Notes under the pieces: model-generated
What the model saw: the letters and a program-made list of their open reading frames with translations, nothing else
Told to the model about the DNA's origin: nothing
Databases searched by the model: none
Position numbers and translations under genes: made by a program
DNA from: a bacterium
GTDB lineage: Bacteria > Bacillota > Bacilli > Lactobacillales > Streptococcaceae
Direction: 5' to 3'
Length of the DNA: 64,000 nt
Assembly (NCBI GenBank): GCA_905221385.1
Contig: CAJNCV010000008.1
Location: 20,186 to 84,185 of the forward strand
Shown here: positions 1 through 7,357 of the stretch, one piece after another
Layout of the letters: each line of letters opens with the position of its first letter
How positions within the stretch are numbered: position 1 is the first letter of the stretch

Positions 1-1
1 G

Positions 2-1180
2 GCAGCATGTGCCCAGTCAACAACTACTTCCAATACCAATGCAACAACAAATAGTGCCACAACAACTGCAACAAAGACAAACCAATCATCCTATTTTACA
101 GAGAAGGACAATGATACCTCTTATGATGAAAGCACAGCTTCTAAGATTGAGCTATCTGGCTCATCTGCAAACGTCTCTGGAGATGGGGTGACAGTCTCTG
201 AATCAACCGTGACCATCACAAAATCTGGAACCTATGTGATTTCAGGTCAGTCTGACGGAGTGCAGATCAAGGTCGAGGCAGATAAGTCTGCAGATGTTCA
301 CCTAGTCCTAAAAGGTGCGACCATGACCAATATCAATGCAGCGATATCTGCGATATCAGCTGGCCATGTCTACCTGACTCTAGCAGAGGGAACCACCAAC
401 AGTCTCTCTGACTCAAGCTCTAACAGCGATGAAAAAGCAGACGCAGCTCTCTTTTCTAAGGTGGATTTGACCATCAACGGGAAAGGAACTCTCAATGTAG
501 ATGGCAAGAAGAACAATGGTATCAAGGCTAATGACACTCTCCACATCACGGGTGGAATCTATAACATCACAGCAGTTGGTGATGCCTTTAATGTCAATGA
601 TGAACTCAACATCACTGGTACGACCATGACTATCGATGCCAAAGAAGACGGAGTCAAGGTGGACAATGACGAGGATACTTCAGTCGGAACCATGTACCTA
701 TCCAACAACGACATCACCGTTACAGCAGGAGATGATGGCATCCACGCATCAGGTGACTTGGTTATTGATAGTGGTACCTACACCGTCAAGAATTCGACAG
801 AAGGACTTGAAGGTAAGTCAATCACTATCAACGGTGGGGACATTAGCATCTATTCGACAGATGATGGAGTCAACGCAGCTAATAAAAACGCCCAACAGAG
901 TGAAATCTTCTTCACCATGAACGGTGGGAACCTGACAGTAGAAGTCGGTCAAGGAGACACAGATCCAATCGACTCAAACGGGAACGTGATGGTCACAGGC
1001 GGAACCATTAAAATGACTGGTCAAACAGGTTTTGACTTTGATGGAACTGCGACCTACACAGGTGGAGATATCTATCTCAACGGCGAAAAACAAACGGAAA
1101 TCGTCAACTCTATGCCTGGAGGCGGAGGACCAAATGGAGGCCCTCAAGGCGGCGGTCCAGCCCCTGGCGGACAAGGATAA
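2..1180 (+). CDS. Lipoprotein with Cthe_2159-type carbohydrate-binding domain (5' end outside window)
   Basis: The gene enters from the left edge: the frame is open from base 2 and the first readable codons are Ala-Ala-Cys, the tail of a lipobox, so the mature protein should begin at the Cys encoded at 8-10 and be lipid-anchored outside the cell. A Thr/Asn/Ser-rich linker of about 35 residues follows, then about 280 residues of short beta-strand repeats with recurring turns such as DDGIHASGD and DDGVNAANK, as in the right-handed beta-helix Cthe_2159 family, whose founding member binds acidic polysaccharide. The tail is rich in Gly, Pro and Gln. An internal GTG at 188 lies well inside the frame and is not the start. 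Members of this family often sit beside a VTC polyphosphate polymerase and a DUF4956 protein, which cannot be seen here. The ligand is unknown. Confidence 0.8.
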   Translation, partial: AACAQSTTTSNTNATTNSATTTATKTNQSSYFTEKDNDTSYDESTASKIELSGSSANVSGDGVTVSESTVTITKSGTYVISGQSDGVQIKVEADKSADVHLVLKGATMTNINAAISAISAGHVYLTLAEGTTNSLSDSSSNSDEKADAALFSKVDLTINGKGTLNVDGKKNNGIKANDTLHITGGIYNITAVGDAFNVNDELNITGTTMTIDAKEDGVKVDNDEDTSVGTMYLSNNDITVTAGDDGIHASGDLVIDSGTYTVKNSTEGLEGKSITINGGDISIYSTDDGVNAANKNAQQSEIFFTMNGGNLTVEVGQGDTDPIDSNGNVMVTGGTIKMTGQTGFDFDGTATYTGGDIYLNGEKQTEIVNSMPGGGGPNGGPQGGGPAPGGQG

Positions 1181-1187
1181 ACAAAAA

Positions 1188-1219
1188 CTCTCCTTTCTCG
1201 AAAGAGAAGGGAGACTTTT
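1188..1219 (+). terminator. Rho-independent terminator of the lipoprotein gene
   Basis: An 11-bp stem (1189-1199 with 1204-1214, one G-U pair) closes a GAAA loop and is followed by a short T run. It lies 8 bases after the stop codon. Confidence 0.85.
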
Positions 1220-1242
1220 TGTGTTTGAGAGATGGATTGTAG

Positions 1243-1392
1243 CTAAAACAACTCCCAATTAGGTCTTGAAAATTTCTTAGTCTGTTTCATATAAAAATGA
1301 GTAAAATGAATTTCCATCGCCAAGGTCATCAAGGTTGCAATGGTGATGACAGTGGTAGGATTGGCTGAGAAAAGTAGAGGAAGAATAGGCCT
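1243..1392 (-). pseudogene. Possible remnant of a membrane protein C-terminus
   Basis: The minus strand is open for 49 codons before a stop, without a start codon. The translation has a hydrophobic helix (PTTVITIATLMTLAM) and a basic, aromatic tail, which looks like the last segment of a membrane protein. No family was recognised. It could equally be a chance open frame in a non-coding gap. Confidence 0.25.
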
Positions 1393-1474
1393 TTAAAAAA
1401 TGGACAGGAAAGACCATTTCGGAGTATAGAGAGGAAGTTCAAAAACATTTTTAGAAATAAGACATGTGCATTAT

Positions 1475-1507
1475 AAACATCAGATACGAATCTGGTGTTT
1501 TATTTTT
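1475..1507 (+). terminator. Hairpin with T-tract in the gap before the ABC operon
   Basis: An 11-bp stem (1475-1485 with 1490-1500, one G-U pair) with an ACGA loop is followed by TTTATTTTTT. No intact gene ends here on the plus strand, so the hairpin may have outlived its gene, or may insulate the operon promoter just downstream. Confidence 0.6.
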
Positions 1508-1529
1508 TAAAAGAATTTAACCTTTTCTC

Positions 1530-1558
1530 TTGACAAGTGAGTGATTACTCACTATAAT
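1530..1558 (+). promoter_or_regulatory. Promoter of the ABC exporter-TetR operon
   Basis: A consensus -35 TTGACA (1530-1535) and -10 TATAAT (1553-1558) are 17 bp apart. The spacer is almost entirely occupied by the first palindromic operator, so repressor binding would block polymerase. Confidence 0.9.
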
Positions 1559-1593
1559 AGCTTCTGTGACTTAAAAAGTGAGTACCCACTCAC
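1536..1593 (+). promoter_or_regulatory. Two palindromic operators, probably for the operon's TetR regulator
   Basis: Operator 1 is AGTGAGT-N4-ACTCACT (1536-1553), lying between -35 and -10. Operator 2 is GTGAGT-N4-ACTCAC (1578-1593), in the leader just before the ribosome site. They share the half-site GTGAGT and the 4-bp spacer, and their centres are 41 bp apart, about four helical turns. The only regulator in the operon is the TetR-family gene at 3448, so autorepression is the natural reading. This is an inference from sequence. Confidence 0.75.
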
Positions 1594-1607
1594 CAAGGAG
1601 GAAGTAA

Positions 1608-2324
1608 ATGAAAACATTACTACATTTACAAGATTTAGTAAAATCTTTTGACCATCAAATAGTTCTGAATCATGTCAGCTTTGAATTGCAGCCAGGAGAA
1701 ATTATAGGCTTAATTGGTCCGTCTGGTGCTGGTAAATCAACTATGATTAAGACTACGTTAGGAATGGAAAAGGCTGATGGAGGCGTAGCTTTAGTGTTAA
1801 ATCACACTATGCCCAATCGCCATATTTTAGGAGATATTGGCTATATGGCCCAATCAGATGCTTTATACGAGTCCTTGTCAGGGCAAGAAAATCTGGAATT
1901 TTTTGGTCAGCTAAAGGGGCTTTCTAAAAAAGACCTAAAGGCGGAAATTGCTCATATAGCTCAAGTAGTAGATCTGACAGACTACTTAAACAAGGCGGTA
2001 TCTGGTTATTCTGGAGGAATGAAACGGCGTTTGTCTCTTGCTATCGCGCTGTTAGGAAATCCTCAACTCTTGATTTTGGACGAACCGACAGTTGGAATGG
2101 ACCCTTCTCTTCGAAAGAAAATCTGGAAAGAATTATTCGCGCTTAGAGACAATGGTGTTGGGATATTAGTTACTACCCATGTTATGGATGAAGCAGAGTT
2201 GACGGATAAGGTCGGCTTATTATTAGGCGGAAAAATCATTGCTTTTGATACACCGCAACACTTAAAAGAAAGTTATCAAGTTTCAAGTATTGAAGAAGTA
2301 TTTTTAAAAGCAGAAGGTGAGTAA
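1608..2324 (+). CDS. ABC-2 type exporter, ATP-binding protein
   Basis: ATPase that powers an export pump together with the permease encoded next. Walker A GPSGAGKS is at residues 37-44, the signature SGGMKR at 135-140, and Walker B LLILDEP at 154-160 with the catalytic Glu present; the conserved His of the switch is in TTHVMDEAE. The length (238 residues) is usual for the drug/lantibiotic-type ABC-2 ATPases. The ATG follows a strong AAGGAGGA site. It is the first gene of a three-gene operon (ATPase, permease, TetR regulator) whose promoter carries two palindromic operators. The substrate cannot be read from the sequence; regulator-linked pumps of this kind often export toxic hydrophobic compounds. 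Confidence 0.9.
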   Translation: MKTLLHLQDLVKSFDHQIVLNHVSFELQPGEIIGLIGPSGAGKSTMIKTTLGMEKADGGVALVLNHTMPNRHILGDIGYMAQSDALYESLSGQENLEFFGQLKGLSKKDLKAEIAHIAQVVDLTDYLNKAVSGYSGGMKRRLSLAIALLGNPQLLILDEPTVGMDPSLRKKIWKELFALRDNGVGILVTTHVMDEAELTDKVGLLLGGKIIAFDTPQHLKESYQVSSIEEVFLKAEGE

Positions 2325-2325
2325 A

Positions 2326-3408
2326 ATGAGAACAATAGCGATTGCAAAAAAAGTCATCAAAGAATTACTTCGTGACAAACGAACTCTAGCCCTGATGTTT
2401 ATAGCACCTGTTTTTATCATGTGGTTGATGAACCTCATGTTTTCAGCTAGTACAACCGTGAATGTCAAGTTGGCAACACAAGATCTACCAACTGGTTTGG
2501 TAACGAAAATGGATGAGCTCGATCATGTAGACGTCGAGACCTATCAAGGCTTAGATCAAGCCAAAGAAGCGCTAGCAAATGAAAAAGTCGATGCTGTGAT
2601 TTCTTATAAAGACGGTGAGTACCAGGTTGACTACGCAAACACAGACGCCTCCAAAACATCTATGATACGACAAGTGTTACGAACGAGTATCGCCAGTGAA
2701 GGCACCGATCAGTTAGTATCTCGTGTTAAACAAGCTCTTCCACAATTGGACTCGGACGCAAAAACACCAGAAATCAAGGAGTCTTACCAGTATGGAGATG
2801 AAAATACAAGCTTCTTTACCAGTATGATTCCGGTTTTGATAGGTTTTGTGGTTTTCTTCTTTGTCTTTTTGATTTCAGGTATGGCGCTTTTGAAAGAGCG
2901 CACCAGTGGAACACTAGAACGTTTGTTAGCAACACCAGTGAAACGATCTGAAATCGTCTATGGCTATATGTTGTCTTACGGTATTATTGCGATTTTTCAA
3001 ACGGCAGTTGTCGTTATAGCAGCAATTTGGCTACTAGATGTAGAAGTTGTAGGAAGTATTTTAAATGTTATAATAGTTAATGTGGTACTGGCTCTTGTAG
3101 CACTAGCTTTTGGAATTCTCTTGTCTACTCTAGCAAAATCAGAATTCCAAATGATGCAATTTATTCCTCTCGTGATTATGCCCCAACTTTTTTTCTCAGG
3201 AATTATTCCATTGTCATCCATGGGAGAATGGGCTCTAATTGTGGGGAAATTTTTGCCATTAACCTATTCTGGTGATGCAATAAGCCAGATTATTCTTTAC
3301 GGGCACAATCTTGGTGATATTTTGTCAAATCTTGGTGTTTTAATGATTTTCTTGATCATTTTAACAATTCTCAATATTGTTGGATTGCGTCGTTATCGTA
3401 AAGTTTAG
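2326..3408 (+). CDS. ABC-2 type exporter, permease protein
   Basis: Membrane partner of the preceding ATPase. One N-terminal membrane segment (about residues 18-38) is followed by an extracytoplasmic stretch of about 130 residues, then five or six hydrophobic segments to the C-terminus, the layout of YhgE/ABC-2 permeases. The motif FLISGMALLKERTSGTLERLL is the usual cytoplasmic coupling region of this family. The ATG at 2326 was chosen over a GTG at 2317 because GAAGG at 2312-2316 is correctly spaced for it; it lies one base after the ATPase stop, so the two are translationally coupled. Substrate unknown. Confidence 0.85.
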   Translation: MRTIAIAKKVIKELLRDKRTLALMFIAPVFIMWLMNLMFSASTTVNVKLATQDLPTGLVTKMDELDHVDVETYQGLDQAKEALANEKVDAVISYKDGEYQVDYANTDASKTSMIRQVLRTSIASEGTDQLVSRVKQALPQLDSDAKTPEIKESYQYGDENTSFFTSMIPVLIGFVVFFFVFLISGMALLKERTSGTLERLLATPVKRSEIVYGYMLSYGIIAIFQTAVVVIAAIWLLDVEVVGSILNVIIVNVVLALVALAFGILLSTLAKSEFQMMQFIPLVIMPQLFFSGIIPLSSMGEWALIVGKFLPLTYSGDAISQIILYGHNLGDILSNLGVLMIFLIILTILNIVGLRRYRKV

Positions 3409-3447
3409 AAATCAACATAAATAATGCTAAAAAGGTGTGAAGATTAG

Positions 3448-4071
3448 ATGGATAAGACTGTTTTTGAATCGTTTGAAGATTACTTAGAAGAAGCGAATTA
3501 CCCTCAAGGAAAGAAAAAAATCATGCAGGCAGCAGTGGATCTCATATCAACCAGGAGTTACCATGGGACATCAACTCTTCACATAGCTGAGCGTGCTGGA
3601 CTAAGCCAGGCAACTTTGTTTAAGTATTTTAAGACGAAGGATGATCTACTGACGGCTATTTTACATCCTGTAGTCCCAGGCATTTTCGGTAGTTTTTTTG
3701 AGGAACTCTTAGCTTTTGAAACGACAGAAGAGAGGGTTCGTTATCTCGTTCATGATCGTATGAGCTATCTCAAAAAAAATCGTGCTTTGATGAAAATCAT
3801 TCTGCAGGAGAGTTTTTCAAATAAAAAACTAAAAAATGAACAGATTTTTATCTGGAATGCTATTCAAGATAAACTTCGAGTACTTCATAAGGAATTGCTA
3901 GCAGATCCATGTGTAAATCCAGAGTTAACGATTCCTCAAATGGTTCGTATTTGTGTTGGTCCGTTGTTGGCTTACTTCGCTCAGCTTTATATCGTTAGTG
4001 ACAACGGAGAAATAAAGGAAGAAGACCTAGACTTATTAGAAAAACAGATTTTAGGTGGTTTGTGGAAATAA
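3448..4071 (+). CDS. TetR/AcrR family transcriptional regulator
   Basis: N-terminal helix-turn-helix of TetR type, about residues 24-70, with the typical AERAGLSQATLFKYFKTKDDLL recognition segment; the remaining 130 residues form the variable ligand and dimer domain. Length 207 is usual. It is the third gene of the ABC exporter operon, 39 bp after the permease, and most likely represses the operon through the two GTGAGT-N4-ACTCAC palindromes at 1536-1593. The inducing ligand is likely a substrate of the pump, but nothing in the sequence identifies it. Confidence 0.88.
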   Translation: MDKTVFESFEDYLEEANYPQGKKKIMQAAVDLISTRSYHGTSTLHIAERAGLSQATLFKYFKTKDDLLTAILHPVVPGIFGSFFEELLAFETTEERVRYLVHDRMSYLKKNRALMKIILQESFSNKKLKNEQIFIWNAIQDKLRVLHKELLADPCVNPELTIPQMVRICVGPLLAYFAQLYIVSDNGEIKEEDLDLLEKQILGGLWK

Positions 4072-4120
4072 GGGAGTTCTAGAAGAACTAAGGTTTATTT
4101 ACTTGACTTTTAAACAAGCT

Positions 4121-4164
4121 AAAAAAGACATGTTCTGCTTATTTCAGATTCATGTCTTTTTTGT
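4121..4164 (+). terminator. Terminator of the ABC-TetR operon
   Basis: A 12-bp perfect stem, AAAAAAGACATG (4121-4132) with CATGTCTTTTTT (4151-4162), carries an inner TCTG/CAGA stem in its loop and works in both directions by sequence. Confidence 0.8.
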
Positions 4165-4175
4165 TATTGGATTTG

Positions 4176-4295
4176 ATATGTGTTTATAAGTCCTCAATCA
4201 TTTTGTCAAAACAGAAACCGACTTCTCCAGCGGTGCAACGATTTCTCAAGTGTATGGAAGAGGAGATTTCTGGATTGATAAAGACAACTCCTTGA
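4176..4295 (+). pseudogene. Possible remnant of a LysR-type regulator C-terminus
   Basis: A 39-codon frame without start ends at a TGA (4293-4295). Its reading, with the segment KPTSPAVQRFLKCMEEEI, resembles the last helix of LysR-family proteins. The stop overlaps the -35 of the next promoter. Similarity is judged by eye only. Confidence 0.25.
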
Positions 4296-4319
4296 CACTT
4301 CGTCAGCTTTTGATACAAT
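4292..4319 (+). promoter_or_regulatory. Promoter of the nucleoside phosphorylase gene
   Basis: -35 TTGACA (4292-4297) and -10 TACAAT (4314-4319), 16 bp apart, 25 bp before the ATG with its AGGAGG site. Confidence 0.75.
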
Positions 4320-4344
4320 AGTACAAAATTACAGGAGGTGGGTT

Positions 4345-5109
4345 ATGATTCAGAAACATGCGATTCCCATTTTAGAGTTTGATGACAATCCCCAAGCGGT
4401 CCTTATGCCAACACATGAGGGATTGGACTTAAAGTTGCCAAAGAAGTGTATCTATGCATTTTTGGAGGAAGAGATTGACCGCTATGCTCAAGAAGTAGGT
4501 GCGGCCTGTATTGGTGAGTTCGTTTCGGCCACCAAGACTTATCCAGTCTATGTCCTCAACTACAAGGGAGAGGAGGTTTGTCTGGCCCAGGCGCCCGTGG
4601 GCTCTGCCCCAGCGGCCCAGTTTATGGATTGGTTGATTGGTTATGGTGTGGAGAAAATCATTTCCACTGGAACCTGTGGCGTCCTAGCCGATATAGAGGA
4701 AAATGCCTTTCTCGTCCCTATTCGCGCTTTGCGAGATGAGGGGACCAGCTACCACTATGTAGCGCCTTCTCGTTATATGGAGATACAGACTGAGGCTATC
4801 TCTGCTATTGAGCAAGTCTTGGAGCAAAGAGGCATTCCTTACGAGGAGGTCATGACATGGACGACAGATGGTTTTTATCGAGAGACGGCTGAAAAGGTTG
4901 CCTATCGTAAGGAAGAAGGCTGCGCTGTTGTGGAGATGGAGTGCTCGGCTCTTGCGGCAGTTGCCCAGCTACGTGGGGTTGTCTGGGGAGAATTGCTCTT
5001 TACCGCAGATTCCTTGGCAGATCTGGACAACTACGACAGTCGTGACTGGGGCTCTGAAGCTTTTGATAAGGCACTCGAACTCTGTCTTGCCATTGTGCAC
5101 CACATGTGA
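4345..5109 (+). CDS. Nucleoside phosphorylase, uridine/purine phosphorylase family
   Basis: Cytoplasmic enzyme of the PNP/UDP phosphorylase superfamily, which splits nucleosides with phosphate into base and ribose-1-phosphate in salvage. Seen here: the STGTCGVL turn near residue 110, the central glycine-rich region, and VEMECSALAAVAQLRG near residue 200, in which the Met-Glu pair contacts ribose in the family. Length 254 is usual. A strong CAGGAGGTGGG site precedes the ATG. It has its own promoter and is followed after 33 bp by trkH, so it is probably a single-gene unit with some read-through. Base specificity cannot be decided by eye; uridine phosphorylase is a likely annotation. Confidence 0.85.
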   Translation: MIQKHAIPILEFDDNPQAVLMPTHEGLDLKLPKKCIYAFLEEEIDRYAQEVGAACIGEFVSATKTYPVYVLNYKGEEVCLAQAPVGSAPAAQFMDWLIGYGVEKIISTGTCGVLADIEENAFLVPIRALRDEGTSYHYVAPSRYMEIQTEAISAIEQVLEQRGIPYEEVMTWTTDGFYRETAEKVAYRKEEGCAVVEMECSALAAVAQLRGVVWGELLFTADSLADLDNYDSRDWGSEAFDKALELCLAIVHHM

Positions 5110-5127
5110 GTGCTCTTACTGTTTTTA

Positions 5128-5136
5128 TGGTAGAAT
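5128..5136 (+). promoter_or_regulatory. Extended -10 promoter placing the start of transcription at the trkH ATG
   Basis: TGGTAGAAT (5128-5136) is an extended -10 element. The six bases after it lead straight to the ATG, so the expected +1 coincides with the A of the start codon. There is no recognisable Shine-Dalgarno before this ATG, so a leaderless transcript is suggested. Confidence 0.5.
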
Positions 5137-5142
5137 GTAGTT

Positions 5143-6522
5143 ATGTTATTCAAATCTTTTTTGGAAAAAATCAAGACGATACTGGGACGCTTGTCGCCAG
5201 CCCGTCGCATCTTTTTAAGTTTTGCCCTAGTGATCTTCTTAGGTTCGCTTCTTTTAAGTCTCCCCTTTGTGCAAGCAGGAACGTCACAAGCGACCTACTT
5301 TGACCATCTCTTTACGACTGTGTCTATGGTCTGTGTGACAGGGCTCTTTACCCAGCCAGTAGCCTCTACTTACAATATCTGGGGCCAGTTGATCTGTATG
5401 ATTTTGATCCAGATCGGTGGATTGGGTCTCATGACCTTTATCGGAATCTTTTATATCCAAGGCAAGCAAAAGCTCAGTCTTCGTGGTCGTGAGACCATTC
5501 AAGAAAGTTTTAGTTATGGAGAAACCCAGTCTCTAAAGGACTTTATCCGCTCGATCTTTCTGACGACTTTTCTGGTGGAAGGGATTGGTGCCTTTCTCTT
5601 GAGTTTTCGCTTTATCCCCGAATTTGGTTGGGGGCGAGGGATTCTAACCTCTATCTTTTTGGCTGTTTCAGCTTTCTGTAATGCTGGATTTGATAATTTT
5701 GGAAGTACGAGTTTGGTAGCCTTTCAAACGGATCCCTTGATCAATCTAGTGATTGCAGGTTTGATTATCACGGGTGGGCTAGGATTTATGGTCTGGTTTG
5801 ATCTAGCGACCCAGTTTGGAAAAAAGAAAAAACGCCGTCTGCGTTTCCATACTAAGCTGGTTCTCTTTTTAACGGCGGGAATTTTGCTCTTTGGGACAGT
5901 ATCGACTCTCTTAATTGAGTGGAATAATCCTGGGACGATTGGAAATCTTAGTTTCCCAGAGAAACTGCTGGTTAGTTTCTTCCAGACTGTCAGCATGAGG
6001 ACAGCAGGCTTTGCTTCAATTGACTACACCCAGGCTCGACCGGTCACCCTGCTGATCTACATCTTGCAGATGTTTCTGGGTGGGGCACCTGGAGGGACGG
6101 CAGGGGGACTCAAGATTACGACCTTCTTTGTCTTGTTGGCCTTCGCTCGTAGCGAACTATTGGGCTTACCTCATGCCAATGTGGCTCGGAGAACTATTGA
6201 ACCTCGAACCGTGCAAAAATCTTTTAGTGTCTTTATTATCTTCTTGCTAACATTCTTGCTGGGCTTGATTCTGCTGGGGATAACAGCAGAAGGAAATCCG
6301 CGCTTTATCTACCTCATGTTTGAGACCATTTCAGCCCTTGCGACAGTTGGAGTGACGGCAAATTTAACACCAGAGCTAGGCAAGATAGCCCTCAGCATCG
6401 TTATGTTGCTGATGTTTATCGGCCGTATTGGTCCCTTGACACTACTGGTCAGTGTAGCGGAATACCAGCCAGACAAGAAAGATACGATTCACTATATGAA
6501 AGCAGATATCACCATTGGATAA
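5143..6522 (+). CDS. trkH: TrkH/KtrB family potassium uptake channel
   Basis: Integral membrane, ion-conducting subunit of a Trk/Ktr potassium uptake system. The protein (459 residues) has the four membrane-pore-membrane repeats of the family, visible through glycine-containing filter segments such as VCVTGLF, CNAGFDNFG, MRTAGFAS and ATVGVTANL, and the FLGGAPGGTAGGLK region. The cytoplasmic partner is the RCK protein encoded 13 bp downstream. In pneumococcus the equivalent pair is the c-di-AMP-controlled transporter with CabP. The ATG has no ribosome site and sits at the expected transcription start, an uncommon arrangement here. Confidence in family is high; ktrB would be an equally good name. 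Confidence 0.92.
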   Translation: MLFKSFLEKIKTILGRLSPARRIFLSFALVIFLGSLLLSLPFVQAGTSQATYFDHLFTTVSMVCVTGLFTQPVASTYNIWGQLICMILIQIGGLGLMTFIGIFYIQGKQKLSLRGRETIQESFSYGETQSLKDFIRSIFLTTFLVEGIGAFLLSFRFIPEFGWGRGILTSIFLAVSAFCNAGFDNFGSTSLVAFQTDPLINLVIAGLIITGGLGFMVWFDLATQFGKKKKRRLRFHTKLVLFLTAGILLFGTVSTLLIEWNNPGTIGNLSFPEKLLVSFFQTVSMRTAGFASIDYTQARPVTLLIYILQMFLGGAPGGTAGGLKITTFFVLLAFARSELLGLPHANVARRTIEPRTVQKSFSVFIIFLLTFLLGLILLGITAEGNPRFIYLMFETISALATVGVTANLTPELGKIALSIVMLLMFIGRIGPLTLLVSVAEYQPDKKDTIHYMKADITIG

Positions 6523-6535
6523 GAAAGGAAGAACG

Positions 6536-7201
6536 ATGTCAGATCGGACAATTGGAATTTTAGGTTTGGGAATTTTTGGGAGCAGTGTTTTGGCTGCCCT
6601 AGCCAAGCATGACATGAATATTATTGCTATTGATGACCACGAGGAACGCATTAATCAATTTGAACCTGTGCTGGCGCGTGGGGTAGTTGGAGATATCACG
6701 GATGAAGAACTCCTTCTATCAGCGGGGATTGACACCTGTGATACCGTAGTTGTCGCAACGGGTGAAAATCTGGAGTCCAGTGTTCTCGCGGTTATGCACT
6801 GCAAGAGTCTAGGAGTGCCGACTGTTATTGCCAAGGTCAAAAGTCATACAGCTAAAAAGGTTCTAGAAAAAATTGGCGCAGACGCAGTCATCTCACCAGA
6901 GTTTGAAATGGGGCGCTCATTGGCGCAGACCATCCTCTTTCATAACAGCGTAGACGTCTTTCAGCTGGACAAGAATGTATCGATTGTTGAGATGAAAATC
7001 CCCCAATCATGGGTAGGTAAAAGCCTCAGTCAGCTAGATTTACGTGGGCGATACAACCTCAACGTACTTGGCTTTCGTTCCTACGAAAATGCTCCTCTGG
7101 ATGTTCAATTCGGACCCAATGACCTTTTACGGTCAGGCGCCTATATCATGGCGGTGATTAATAACCAACATTTGGATACTCTAACAGAGCTTAGTGAGTA
7201 G
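6536..7201 (+). CDS. cabP: RCK-domain regulator of potassium uptake, CabP-like c-di-AMP binding protein
   Basis: Peripheral cytoplasmic gating subunit of the TrkH channel. An N-terminal Rossmann RCK_N domain starts with GILGLGIFGSSV (residues 6-17) and the acidic ribose-binding residues follow in IIAIDDHEERI; a C-terminal RCK_C domain covers about residues 135-221. The pneumococcal homologue of the same length (221) binds c-di-AMP through RCK_C and inhibits potassium uptake; that function is inferred from synteny and family. The ATG at 6536 follows AAGGAAG; an upstream in-frame ATG at 6515 overlaps trkH and lacks a site. Confidence 0.88.
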   Translation: MSDRTIGILGLGIFGSSVLAALAKHDMNIIAIDDHEERINQFEPVLARGVVGDITDEELLLSAGIDTCDTVVVATGENLESSVLAVMHCKSLGVPTVIAKVKSHTAKKVLEKIGADAVISPEFEMGRSLAQTILFHNSVDVFQLDKNVSIVEMKIPQSWVGKSLSQLDLRGRYNLNVLGFRSYENAPLDVQFGPNDLLRSGAYIMAVINNQHLDTLTELSE

Positions 7202-7262
7202 GAGAGGAAGAGCTGCTTTCTTCCCCAATGATTAATGAATCAATATAAGTATTTTATAAGAG

Positions 7263-7296
7263 GGATTTAAGAAAAATTTTAACTTTTTCTTAATCC
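7263..7296. promoter_or_regulatory. Inverted repeat between cabP and pavB
   Basis: GGATTTAAGAAAAA (7263-7276) faces TTTTTCTTAATCC (7284-7296), a nearly perfect inverted repeat followed by a T-rich run. It may be the cabP terminator, or an operator for the pavB promoter, whose probable -10 TATACT (7315-7320) lies 18 bp downstream without a good -35. Confidence 0.55.
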
Positions 7297-7357
7297 TTTT
7301 TAATTTTAGGAGATTATACTAGAGTCATCAAAAAAAGAAAACCCTAAGGAGAATCCT

